From Agarilytica rhodophyticola (lineage in GTDB: Bacteria > Pseudomonadota > Gammaproteobacteria > Pseudomonadales > Cellvibrionaceae): a stretch of DNA of 64,000 nucleotides. Below are positions 10,062 to 18,365 of the stretch, piece after piece (within the stretch, counting starts at the first letter, position 1; the number at the start of each line of letters is the position of its first letter). A model generated the notes under the pieces. It saw only the letters and a program-made list of their open reading frames with translations. It ran no database searches and had not been told where the DNA came from. The stretch is from the NCBI RefSeq assembly GCF_002157225.2, contig NZ_CP020038.1, forward strand, positions 6,530,991 to 6,594,990, read 5' to 3'. The position numbers and the translations under genes were made by a program.

Positions 10062-10358
10062 TTTTCCCCCAACGTCATATGGTGATGATACCAGACATCT
10101 ACTAATGAGAAATTGAAATCGTTAAGACTTGTTCAGTAGATGCCATAAAGACCAATTTTTCAGCAGAGCATGATGTAATACACTTAAATCAATGGTTGTA
10201 AATTAGCCATGCCACTGATGTTTGTCTACATTTGTGCTCGACTGCCGAATGGATTGGGCAAGATTTTCTCGAATTTTATCCGTGGTCAATAAGAATTATG
10301 TATAACAAAGCTCATTTCAAACAGGCGTTGCCAGCCACGGAGATTCTTTAGCTAGATG
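10062..10358. other. Intergenic region upstream of hemC
   Basis: About 300 bp between hemC and the small gene at 10359. No reading frame with a ribosome-binding site, no RNA gene and no clear terminator could be supported. It must contain the hemC promoter, read leftward. Confidence 0.4.
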
Positions 10359-10625
10359 TTAGGTATTTCGTTCCAATGAAGCCCAATATATGACATCCCT
10401 GAAGTCTTTTTTAGCGGCGGTAACAAGACTTTCAAGCTGTGCTAAGTCACCCCCGCTTAGCTGTAAGATGGCAGACCTGGTATTATCTAAGTTATGTTGA
10501 GAATACGCCATAACGTGATCAAGCTTAATAGTTGATAGTAAGCTAATAGCGGTATCGCAGTCAGGTCTGGAAAAATCCGATTCTATTTTTTTTAGATGCT
10601 CTGCTTTTAGCGGCTCAGTATTCAT
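10359..10625 (-). CDS. Small protein of unknown function (algR-hemC interval, second gene)
   Basis: I do not recognise this 88-aa protein. It is soluble and predicted mostly helical, with no signal peptide or membrane segment. Its C-terminal half (LESLVTAAKKDFRDVIYWAS) looks like a regular amphipathic helix pair. It lies 18 nt after the 98-aa gene and on the same strand as algR, so it is probably the last gene of the algZ-algR transcript. Codon use resembles the neighbours. It is probably a real gene because size, spacing and strand fit an operon. Confidence 0.6.
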   Translation of the reverse strand: MNTEPLKAEHLKKIESDFSRPDCDTAISLLSTIKLDHVMAYSQHNLDNTRSAILQLSGGDLAQLESLVTAAKKDFRDVIYWASLERNT

Positions 10626-10643
10626 TATCGAACTTACTTTGAC

Positions 10644-10940
10644 CTAAGATGCGTCGGCATTATTTAAAACCTCTGCCAATAGATCAAAGCCCTCACGCAT
10701 GTAGCCTCTAATCTCTTCATCTTCGATGTCATTAGTGTCATCTGCTTCCATTTGAATAATACTTCCGATTTCTTTTAACTCATCATTGAGAGGCTCAGAT
10801 TGTGCGCCATGAGCAATGATAATCTCTGTCAGAGATTCTGGAACGTAATCTTCCATATGTGGAGGCGGGCCATCTTGCAAATATTTTTTGCAGCGTTCAG
10901 CTAATGTTAAATCTCTTTGATTTACCGTTTCTTTATCCAT
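10644..10940 (-). CDS. Small acidic protein of unknown function (algR-hemC interval, first gene)
   Basis: An unrecognised 98-aa, strongly acidic protein with the run MEADDTNDIEDEEI and no signal peptide or membrane helix. The ATG at 10940 is preceded by AAGGAG (RC of 10946-10951), a good ribosome-binding site. It begins 23 nt after the algR stop codon, so it should be co-transcribed with algZ-algR. A role in that signalling pathway is possible but rests only on position. Confidence 0.65.
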   Translation of the reverse strand: MDKETVNQRDLTLAERCKKYLQDGPPPHMEDYVPESLTEIIIAHGAQSEPLNDELKEIGSIIQMEADDTNDIEDEEIRGYMREGFDLLAEVLNNADAS

Positions 10941-10963
10941 AACAAAACTCCTTAAGACGTTCT

Positions 10964-11695
10964 TTACAAAGAGCTCACCACTGACTTAACTGTACTTAAA
11001 TGGCGACGACTCACCATAGGACGAAAATCTGTATTCTTCAGAACAACTTCAAAGTGCCCTGCATTAGTGCGCTCAAGTCCTACAATACAATCAATGGAAA
11101 TTAAAGCATTACGATGAACACGTAAGAAACCCGAGGCCAACTCATTCTCTAGCTCTTTTAACGTATCATCAATTAATGTCTCTCCATTGCAATGCATCAC
11201 TGTGACATATTTCTGATCGGCAATAAAACAGTAAATATCTTCAATAGCAATTAACTCAATACCTTTGCGAGTCTTTGCTGAAATATGCTTACGCTTAATT
11301 GTTGTATCAATTGAGCCACTTAATACGGCTCGCTGTAATTTATTTACACGCTGTGCTTTTTGTAAAATTTCACTTAATTGCTCTTCATGGACAGGTTTAA
11401 CAATGTAGCCTACCGCCTGAGCATCAATGGCTTGCAATGCATATTCGTCATATGCTGTACAAAAAATAATAGCAGGAGGTTCGTCGAGCTCAGCAATGGA
11501 TCGTGCTGCTTCGACCCCATCAACTCCAGGCATTTTCACGTCCATAAAAACAATATCGGGATCAAGACTTTCCACCGCGGACAAGGCTTGCTCACCATTT
11601 TCAGCTTCACTGACAACATCGTATCCTAGTTTTGCTAGTAATTTTATCAAACGTTGCCTTGCAAGAACCTCATCATCAACAATTAATATATGCAT
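10964..11695 (-). CDS. algR: AlgR-type LytTR response regulator
   Basis: A 243-aa transcription regulator. The N-terminal receiver has the acidic pair in LIVDDEVLARQR, the phospho-acceptor Asp52 in VFMDVKMPGVDG, the conserved Thr in FCTAYDEYALQA and the Lys of GYIVKPVHEEQL. The C-terminal LytTR DNA-binding domain (about 138-240) contains YVTVMHCNGETLIDDTLKELE and FLRVHRNALI. The pairing with algZ upstream and hemC downstream matches Pseudomonas, where AlgR controls alginate, type IV pili and virulence genes. Targets in this organism cannot be read from the window. Confidence 0.93.
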   Translation of the reverse strand: MHILIVDDEVLARQRLIKLLAKLGYDVVSEAENGEQALSAVESLDPDIVFMDVKMPGVDGVEAARSIAELDEPPAIIFCTAYDEYALQAIDAQAVGYIVKPVHEEQLSEILQKAQRVNKLQRAVLSGSIDTTIKRKHISAKTRKGIELIAIEDIYCFIADQKYVTVMHCNGETLIDDTLKELENELASGFLRVHRNALISIDCIVGLERTNAGHFEVVLKNTDFRPMVSRRHLSTVKSVVSSL

Positions 11696-11714
11696 AAGTT
11701 ATACGTTCTTTTAT

Positions 11715-12752
11715 CTAAGTTAAATCTTTTACAGGGTAAGCAAGCTGCACAGAAAATTTTTCATTCTCTTGGTTCAATTCTAGTGTCGCCTGATCACCAA
11801 AGTGCGCGTCCAAACGGTGACGAATATTTTCCAAAGCCATACCATTACTATTTTTTCCCGTTGTGTGGTTTGCTACAGGAGAGGGGTTGAGAATACCGAC
11901 TCTTACTTCGCTTGCTGTCGCGACAATTTTTACACTGACAACCCCTCCATTCGGTAGTGGTTGAATACCGTGATAGATCGCATTTTCAATCAGTGGCTGT
12001 AGTAGCAAACTGGGAATAGATGCTTGAATCTCTTGTATATCTATTTCCCAATCAACCACTAGGCGCTTACCTAAACGAGTTTGCTCTATCGAAACAAATT
12101 GTTGGCATAGCTTTATTTCTTCTTCTAACGGGACAATGGTGGGTTCATTTAGACTAGCTCGGAATAACTGAGAAAGGTCAATAACCATTTTCTCTGCCGC
12201 TTTCGGATCAATGTCGATGAGGCTGGCAATACTATTCATGCTGTTGAATAAGAAATGCGGCCTTATACGCGATTGTAATGCTTGAATACGAGAACGCAGT
12301 TCAACTTGCTCTCTATTCTGTAACTGCTGTTGCAGATAAAAATAGCGTAGAACAACACCGGCAAAAATTGCAGCGATGATTAGGTTCTCAGCAATAGCGC
12401 TGTTGTCTCGTATTTGCTGGCCGTGCATTAACCACAACCCGGCACTTGTAAAAATCAGTGTCATCAACAGTACAAGACCGTAGCTGATGCTACCTGCGAC
12501 TATACCATTTTGCTTGCCCAGCCATGATCTTAGAGGACATAAGCAGGCGGCACTAGAAAGAATAATCCACTGCACGAGAAACGAGACCGAGCCAAAATAC
12601 ACCCAGTTAAAACTAAAGATGCCATGTTTAATCACGACAAAGGCAAAAGACAGCAGTTCACCGACTAAAATCAAAGCAAAGACCGCTTGAACAGTACATA
12701 GATCCGGCAGAAAATCACCTTCAGCAGATGTATTTTTGACTAGCTTTAAAAT
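11715..12752 (-). CDS. algZ: AlgZ/FimS-type membrane sensor kinase (LytS-like)
   Basis: Partner of AlgR. Membrane helices fill the first 130 residues or so. They are followed by the His_kinase domain with the phospho-acceptor motif RPHFLFNSMNSI and an ATPase lobe with LIENAIYHGIQP and GMALENIRHRL. The first conventional in-frame start is TTG at 12674, but the frame stays open upstream to a TGA at 12771-12773. That extra stretch encodes DFLPDLCTVQAV, matching the conserved N-terminus of AlgZ proteins. The extension has no ATG, GTG or TTG. AGGGGA (RC of 12759-12764) sits 6 nt before an ATT at 12750-12752, so I place the start there. The TTG at 12674 remains the alternative. Confidence 0.85.
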   Translation of the reverse strand: MLKLVKNTSAEGDFLPDLCTVQAVFALILVGELLSFAFVVIKHGIFSFNWVYFGSVSFLVQWIILSSAACLCPLRSWLGKQNGIVAGSISYGLVLLMTLIFTSAGLWLMHGQQIRDNSAIAENLIIAAIFAGVVLRYFYLQQQLQNREQVELRSRIQALQSRIRPHFLFNSMNSIASLIDIDPKAAEKMVIDLSQLFRASLNEPTIVPLEEEIKLCQQFVSIEQTRLGKRLVVDWEIDIQEIQASIPSLLLQPLIENAIYHGIQPLPNGGVVSVKIVATASEVRVGILNPSPVANHTTGKNSNGMALENIRHRLDAHFGDQATLELNQENEKFSVQLAYPVKDLT

Positions 12753-12849
12753 AATCTTTCCCCTAAGTCTTCACAAACCTACAGTTTTTAGGATAATTCA
12801 ATCTCTTAATTAGCAATACGCCCATTTAACATACAAAGTAGCAGATACT

Positions 12850-14244
12850 ATGAGTCAGAAAGAAATTCCTTCTAAACCTTGGGGTGGCCGTTTTAGCGAA
12901 GCCACAGATGCATTTGTCGAACGTTTCACCGCATCTATATCTTTCGATCAGCGCATGTATCGCCAAGATATCACCGGTTCTATTGCCCATGCCACCATGC
13001 TTGCCGATGTTGGCGTGCTAAATGCCAAAGAGCGAGACAGCATTATAGACGGCTTGCAAAGCATCCAAAGAGATATTGAAAGCGGCAATTTTAATTGGTC
13101 AGTAACACTTGAAGATGTACATATGAACATCGAGGCTAAACTGACTGAGCGCATTGGTATCACAGGTAAAAAACTTCATACAGGACGATCTCGCAATGAC
13201 CAAGTAGCGACCGATATCCGGCTCTATTTGCGCGATGAAATAGACCTTATAAGTGCCGAACTGAAACGCCTACAAGAGGGGTTATTGACCCTGGCCGAAA
13301 CCAATGCCGATACTATTATGCCTGGTTTCACTCATCTACAAACAGCGCAACCGATTACTTTTGGTCATCATTTACTGGCTTGGTTTGAAATGCTAAATCG
13401 CGACTATGGCCGCTTACAAGATTGCCGAAAGCGCTTAAATCTGTGCCCACTTGGCGCTGCAGCCTTGGCGGGAACCACCTACCCTATCAATCGTGAGCAA
13501 ACTGCAGAATTACTCGGTTTCGATGCACCGACACAGAATTCCCTTGACTCAGTTAGCGATCGCGATTTTGCTATTGAGTTTAGCGCTTTTGCCTCTTTAT
13601 TAATGACTCACTTGTCTCGAGCCAGTGAGGAGCTAGTACTGTGGACTTCTGCCCAATTTAACTTTGTGCAATTGCCAGATCGTTTTTGCACAGGCTCTTC
13701 GATTATGCCGCAAAAGAAAAACCCCGATGTTCCAGAGTTAGTTAGGGGAAAAACCGGACGCGTTAACGGCCATTTGATTTCTCTACTAACACTGATGAAA
13801 TCTCAACCCCTCGCTTACAACAAAGATAATCAGGAAGATAAAGAGCCGTTATTCGATTCCATCGATACGGTAAAAGACTGTTTGCGCGCTTTCGCTGATA
13901 TGGTGCCAGCGATTAAAGCGAATAAAGAACAAATGTACGAAGCGGCCAAAAGAGGTTTTTCTACCGCAACGGATCTTGCAGATTATCTAGTTCGCAAAGG
14001 CATTCCTTTTCGTGATTCTCATGAAATTGTCGGTCTATCTGTCGCTTATGGAATCGATAACAATAAAGATTTATCGGAAATGAGCCTCGATGAGCTAAAA
14101 CAATTTAGCGATAGTATCGAACAAGACGTATTTGATGTGCTCACTCTGGAAGGGTCTGTAAGCGCTAGAAATCATCTTGGTGGAACAGCGCCGGTACAAG
14201 TAAAAGCAGCAGTGGCTAGAGCAAGAGAAGCACTTGAGGCCTAA
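12850..14244 (+). CDS. argH: Argininosuccinate lyase
   Basis: Splits argininosuccinate into arginine and fumarate, the last step of arginine synthesis. The 464-aa protein is full length. It contains [29 protein letters not shown], the helix around [14 protein letters not shown] (active-site His) and the family signature [15 protein letters not shown]. It is divergent from algZ, as in Pseudomonas. A GC-rich hairpin follows the stop. Confidence 0.98.
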   Translation: MSQKEIPSKPWGGRFSEATDAFVERFTASISFDQRMYRQDITGSIAHATMLADVGVLNAKERDSIIDGLQSIQRDIESGNFNWSVTLEDVHMNIEAKLTERIGITGKKLHTGRSRNDQVATDIRLYLRDEIDLISAELKRLQEGLLTLAETNADTIMPGFTHLQTAQPITFGHHLLAWFEMLNRDYGRLQDCRKRLNLCPLGAAALAGTTYPINREQTAELLGFDAPTQNSLDSVSDRDFAIEFSAFASLLMTHLSRASEELVLWTSAQFNFVQLPDRFCTGSSIMPQKKNPDVPELVRGKTGRVNGHLISLLTLMKSQPLAYNKDNQEDKEPLFDSIDTVKDCLRAFADMVPAIKANKEQMYEAAKRGFSTATDLADYLVRKGIPFRDSHEIVGLSVAYGIDNNKDLSEMSLDELKQFSDSIEQDVFDVLTLEGSVSARNHLGGTAPVQVKAAVARAREALEA

Positions 14245-14269
14245 GCAGATTCGTTAACTTGTTATATAA

Positions 14270-14293
14270 ACCGGGAGCAATTGCACTCCCGGT
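14270..14293. terminator. Hairpin between convergent argH and crc
   Basis: ACCGGGAG (14270-14277) pairs perfectly with CTCCCGGT (14286-14293) across an 8-nt loop. There is no T tract on either side, so it may block readthrough or protect 3' ends rather than be a classical terminator. Confidence 0.5.
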
Positions 14294-14323
14294 CAAATGG
14301 ATCGAATATCTATACAATATGGG

Positions 14324-15097
14324 TTAGAGGTCATCAATATCGTAATCAACGATAACGGGAAGGTGGCTGGAAAAAGTCTTAGTTTTGTACATGGCTGCGT
14401 TTTCAACTCTGCGCTTTAAGGACTCAGAGACAATCTGATAATCGATACGAATACCATCACCTTCGCCAACGGTTCCAGAGGGCCACCACGAATATTCGCC
14501 GGCATCAGAAACGGCTAGACGAAAAGCGTCTGAATAGCCAAGTTGGTTGAACAATTGATTCATCCACTGTTGCTCATGGCCAAGAAATCCAGACTGATTA
14601 TGATTGTCTTGCCAGTTTTCAACATCTCGTTTGGTGTGAGCCATTGCCCAGTTCCCGCAGAAAATAAAACTGCGGCGCTTACGTGTAATTTTGTGTAGCA
14701 GCGCTTGAAAGTCATCAAAAAACTTAATTTTGACTTCCTGCGATTCATTCGGTGCAAATGCGCTCGGGGCCAAAAAAGAGCCTATAGAATAGCGCTCAAA
14801 ATCAATTTGCAGATAGCGACCTTCCATATCGACACCACTGGAAAAGCCGAGACCATATATAAGCGCTTTAGGTTGATGACGTGTGTATATCGCTACACCA
14901 TTATAGTGCTTCACCCCAGAATCAAAAAAATACGCAAAGTAATCTTTTGGATGAAATATCTCATGGTCTAATTCATATTCAAGCGCCCGCAGATCTTGCA
15001 AGCATATGATGTCAGCATCTTGTTCTGCCAACCAATCATACAACCCCCGCTGCGCAGCTTGATGAATACCATCGACGCACAGACTTATTATTCTCAT
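14324..15097 (-). CDS. crc: Crc-like catabolite repression control protein (non-catalytic exonuclease III homologue)
   Basis: A 257-aa protein of the exonuclease III fold, close in length and wording to Pseudomonas Crc, for example GFLGHEQQWMNQ, EYSWWPSGT and LPVIVDYD at the C-terminus. Catalytic positions of exonuclease III are replaced: the metal-binding Glu is Asp in CLQDLRA, the GDMN catalytic loop reads CGNWAM, and the SDHAP box reads SSHLP. In Pseudomonas, Crc acts with Hfq to repress translation of catabolic mRNAs and is not a nuclease. It is divergent from pyrE, the same neighbour as in Pseudomonas. I cannot see the RNA targets here. Confidence 0.88.
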   Translation of the reverse strand: MRIISLCVDGIHQAAQRGLYDWLAEQDADIICLQDLRALEYELDHEIFHPKDYFAYFFDSGVKHYNGVAIYTRHQPKALIYGLGFSSGVDMEGRYLQIDFERYSIGSFLAPSAFAPNESQEVKIKFFDDFQALLHKITRKRRSFIFCGNWAMAHTKRDVENWQDNHNQSGFLGHEQQWMNQLFNQLGYSDAFRLAVSDAGEYSWWPSGTVGEGDGIRIDYQIVSESLKRRVENAAMYKTKTFSSHLPVIVDYDIDDL

Positions 15098-15294
15098 ATT
15101 AACCCCTTGTTATAGCATTTAGCTATGATACCCATTATTGCGCCATATTGTTAGCACACTCCGTGCCGCGAGAAAGTATATGGAGCTATTATTCTTTGTA
15201 TGTGACGAATAATGGAGATTTTTTTATAATAGACGTTTTTTACAACCCAAGTGCACTCATCTTTTTGTATTCATTCCAATTTCAAGGTTTTTAT

Positions 15295-15936
15295 ATGCAT
15301 TCTTATCAGTCAGAGTTTATTCAAATGGCGATTGAGGCTAAAGCTTTATCGTTTGGCGAATTTACTCTCAAGTCCGGCCGCGTCAGTCCATACTTTTTCA
15401 ACGCAGGGAAATTCCAAACTGGGGCATGCGTATCAAAACTAGGGCAATTTTATGCACAAGCACTCGTGGAATCCGGAGTAAAATTTGATATGCTATTTGG
15501 CCCGGCTTACAAGGGCATTCCCCTAGCAGCACTGACAGTCGCTGCCTTGGCTGATAGACATGGTTTGGATCTTCCCTATTGCTATAATCGCAAAGAAATA
15601 AAGGATCACGGTGAAGGCGGTCAACTTGTGGGCGCATCGCTTGCAGGTAAAGTTGTTATTGTTGATGATGTTATTACAGCCGGCACAGCAGTTAGAGAAG
15701 TGTTGACAACTATTGCACAAAATAATGCTGAACCTGCAGCTATTATAATTGGTCTAAACCGCCAAGAACGTGGCAAAAGCAACAAATCTGCAATCGATGA
15801 GCTGCAAGATGAAACGGGAGTGCCAGTTATTAGCATTATCGAATTGTCGCATATTATGAAATTCCTAGAGAATAAAGGCGACGAAGCCACTTTGCAACGC
15901 GTGGCTGAATATCGTCAGAAATACGGCAGCACTTAG
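15295..15936 (+). CDS. pyrE: Orotate phosphoribosyltransferase
   Basis: Converts orotate and PRPP to OMP in pyrimidine synthesis. From the ATG at 15295 the product is 213 aa, the normal length; the frame is open further upstream but that part is not conserved. The N-terminus [15 protein letters not shown] and [14 protein letters not shown] are typical, as are [23 protein letters not shown] and the PRPP loop [17 protein letters not shown] lies about 9 nt before the ATG. The DUF4124 gene follows 8 nt after its stop. Confidence 0.97.
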   Translation: MHSYQSEFIQMAIEAKALSFGEFTLKSGRVSPYFFNAGKFQTGACVSKLGQFYAQALVESGVKFDMLFGPAYKGIPLAALTVAALADRHGLDLPYCYNRKEIKDHGEGGQLVGASLAGKVVIVDDVITAGTAVREVLTTIAQNNAEPAAIIIGLNRQERGKSNKSAIDELQDETGVPVISIIELSHIMKFLENKGDEATLQRVAEYRQKYGST

Positions 15937-15944
15937 GAGGGCTT

Positions 15945-16565
15945 GTGCAAAAAGCACTAACCAAGATGTTTAGTTATAGCACCTTAACACTGTGTTTGGT
16001 GTCTCCTAAACTTTTGGCTCAGGAAAATTATTTATATCGTTATGTAAATAAGGATGGGGTCAAAGTTCTCGATCACAGCATCCCACCTGAGTATGCACAA
16101 AAAGGGTATGAGGTTTTGAGTGCAAGTGGTCAGCTGATCAAAAAAGTCCCTGCAGCTCCAACCGGTAGTGAGCTAGATAAAGAGAAGTCTGAAAAAGCCT
16201 TATTAGAAAGATATGCGATCTTGCTAAGACGCTACAGTACGATTGGCGACATAGAAAGAGCTAAGATGCGTCGATTAGAAGATATCAGCACGAATATCTT
16301 AATTCTCAGAGGTAATATCACCAGTATCAATCTTCGTATTGATGAGCTGATGACAAAAGCCGCTAAAATCGAGCGCTCAGGGCGCGAAGTTCCGGCTCAG
16401 CTTTTAGTACAGTTATCAGATATTAGAGCTGAGCTCTCTGTTGCTCAGGGAAGATTAGATACGCGATTGCGAGAGCACGAAGAAGTATCAAGTCGCTACG
16501 AACAGGATGCTGTCACTTTTACTAAGGGCAGTAAGTTGTTGCAGTCCAATACTCAATTAAACTAA
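15945..16565 (+). CDS. DUF4124 domain protein, exported
   Basis: The 206-aa product starts with GTG at 15945, preceded by GGAGG at 15936-15940. A signal peptide ends near LLAQE (about residue 25). A DUF4124 domain follows (YRYVNKDGVKVLDHSIPPEYAQ, about 29-65), then a long helical, partly coiled-coil region to the C-terminus. The function of DUF4124 is unknown; it is common in Pseudomonas-like genomes. It is probably co-transcribed with pyrE but not functionally linked to it. Confidence 0.85.
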   Translation: MQKALTKMFSYSTLTLCLVSPKLLAQENYLYRYVNKDGVKVLDHSIPPEYAQKGYEVLSASGQLIKKVPAAPTGSELDKEKSEKALLERYAILLRRYSTIGDIERAKMRRLEDISTNILILRGNITSINLRIDELMTKAAKIERSGREVPAQLLVQLSDIRAELSVAQGRLDTRLREHEEVSSRYEQDAVTFTKGSKLLQSNTQLN

Positions 16566-16736
16566 TACAGATTGTTTTCTATCGACGTTCATCATACTCG
16601 ATAACTGCAGTCCATAGGCTTGCGAAAAAGCATACTAGTAGCCAAATAACTTAATACTTAATAAGGAATGCTCATTAAAAAGTGCCCATATATAGCGTTG
16701 TATATCTAGCATCCATACAGCGATATTGGGCTTCTT

Positions 16737-17336
16737 TTAGGCGGTCTCAACTAAAAAGCCTTTGATGAAATACGGCCACTGTTCTTTCCAAGCCGTTGTA
16801 GGCTGAATTCGGAACTCACTTCTTACAAACTGCGCGACCTTACCATCCACCATTGCCATCATCATATTGACGGTTGCCGCAATGGATAAACCAAAATGCA
16901 AGTTCTCTCGCAGCTCAGCTTCGCGTAAGATCTGCTTCAATTGTGTTTCCACACGATCAAACAATTGGGCTACACGCTGACGTAATCGGTCAGTTTCACC
17001 CGCTAATGCGTCACCAGTTAAAATTCTTGTCATCCCCGGATTCTTCTCTGAGAAGGCTAACATCAAGTAAAGAATCTTTTCACAGCGACCAAATACATCA
17101 TCTTCTTCAGACAAAATTATTGTAATGCGGGAAAAAATTGTTTCCTCAATAAACTCTATCAAACCTTCAAACATTTTCGATTTACTTGGAAAATGTCGAT
17201 AAAGAGCAGCTTCAGACACACCGACCTGCTTTGCCAAAGCAGCAGTTGTTATACGCGCGCCAGGACTTGCCTCTAACATTGATGCTAGAGATTCAAGAAT
17301 TTGTTGGCGACGTGATTTTTTATTCTGCATTGCCAT
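16737..17336 (-). CDS. slmA: SlmA, nucleoid-occlusion TetR-family protein
   Basis: A DNA-binding inhibitor of FtsZ ring assembly over the nucleoid. The 199-aa protein has a TetR helix-turn-helix (about residues 25-50, TTAALAKQVGVSEAALYRHF) and SlmA-type effector helices with FEGLIEFIEETIFSRI and ILYLMLAFSEKNPGMTRIL. The gene belongs to the rph-pyrE-slmA-dut-coaBC-radC neighbourhood typical of gammaproteobacteria, which supports the identification. Confidence 0.93.
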   Translation of the reverse strand: MAMQNKKSRRQQILESLASMLEASPGARITTAALAKQVGVSEAALYRHFPSKSKMFEGLIEFIEETIFSRITIILSEEDDVFGRCEKILYLMLAFSEKNPGMTRILTGDALAGETDRLRQRVAQLFDRVETQLKQILREAELRENLHFGLSIAATVNMMMAMVDGKVAQFVRSEFRIQPTTAWKEQWPYFIKGFLVETA

Positions 17337-17456
17337 AATTGTTCACTTAACCCTTAAGTTCGGCCTATTTTATTGTTGTGTTCGGTCGTTACCCTAATGG
17401 CAGTCTACACGATACCTACTTTCAAAGTGACAAAATTAGGCAAGTGCGCGCGCTGT

Positions 17457-18365
<909 letters not shown>

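Noticed and set aside
14324-15097. Annotation as exonuclease III (xthA)
   Set aside because: Overall fold matches, but the catalytic residues are replaced and the wording and pyrE neighbour match Crc.
15148-15294. Longer pyrE start at 15148
   Set aside because: The additional 49 residues are not part of the OPRTase family, and ATG 15295 gives the normal 213-aa length with a ribosome-binding site.
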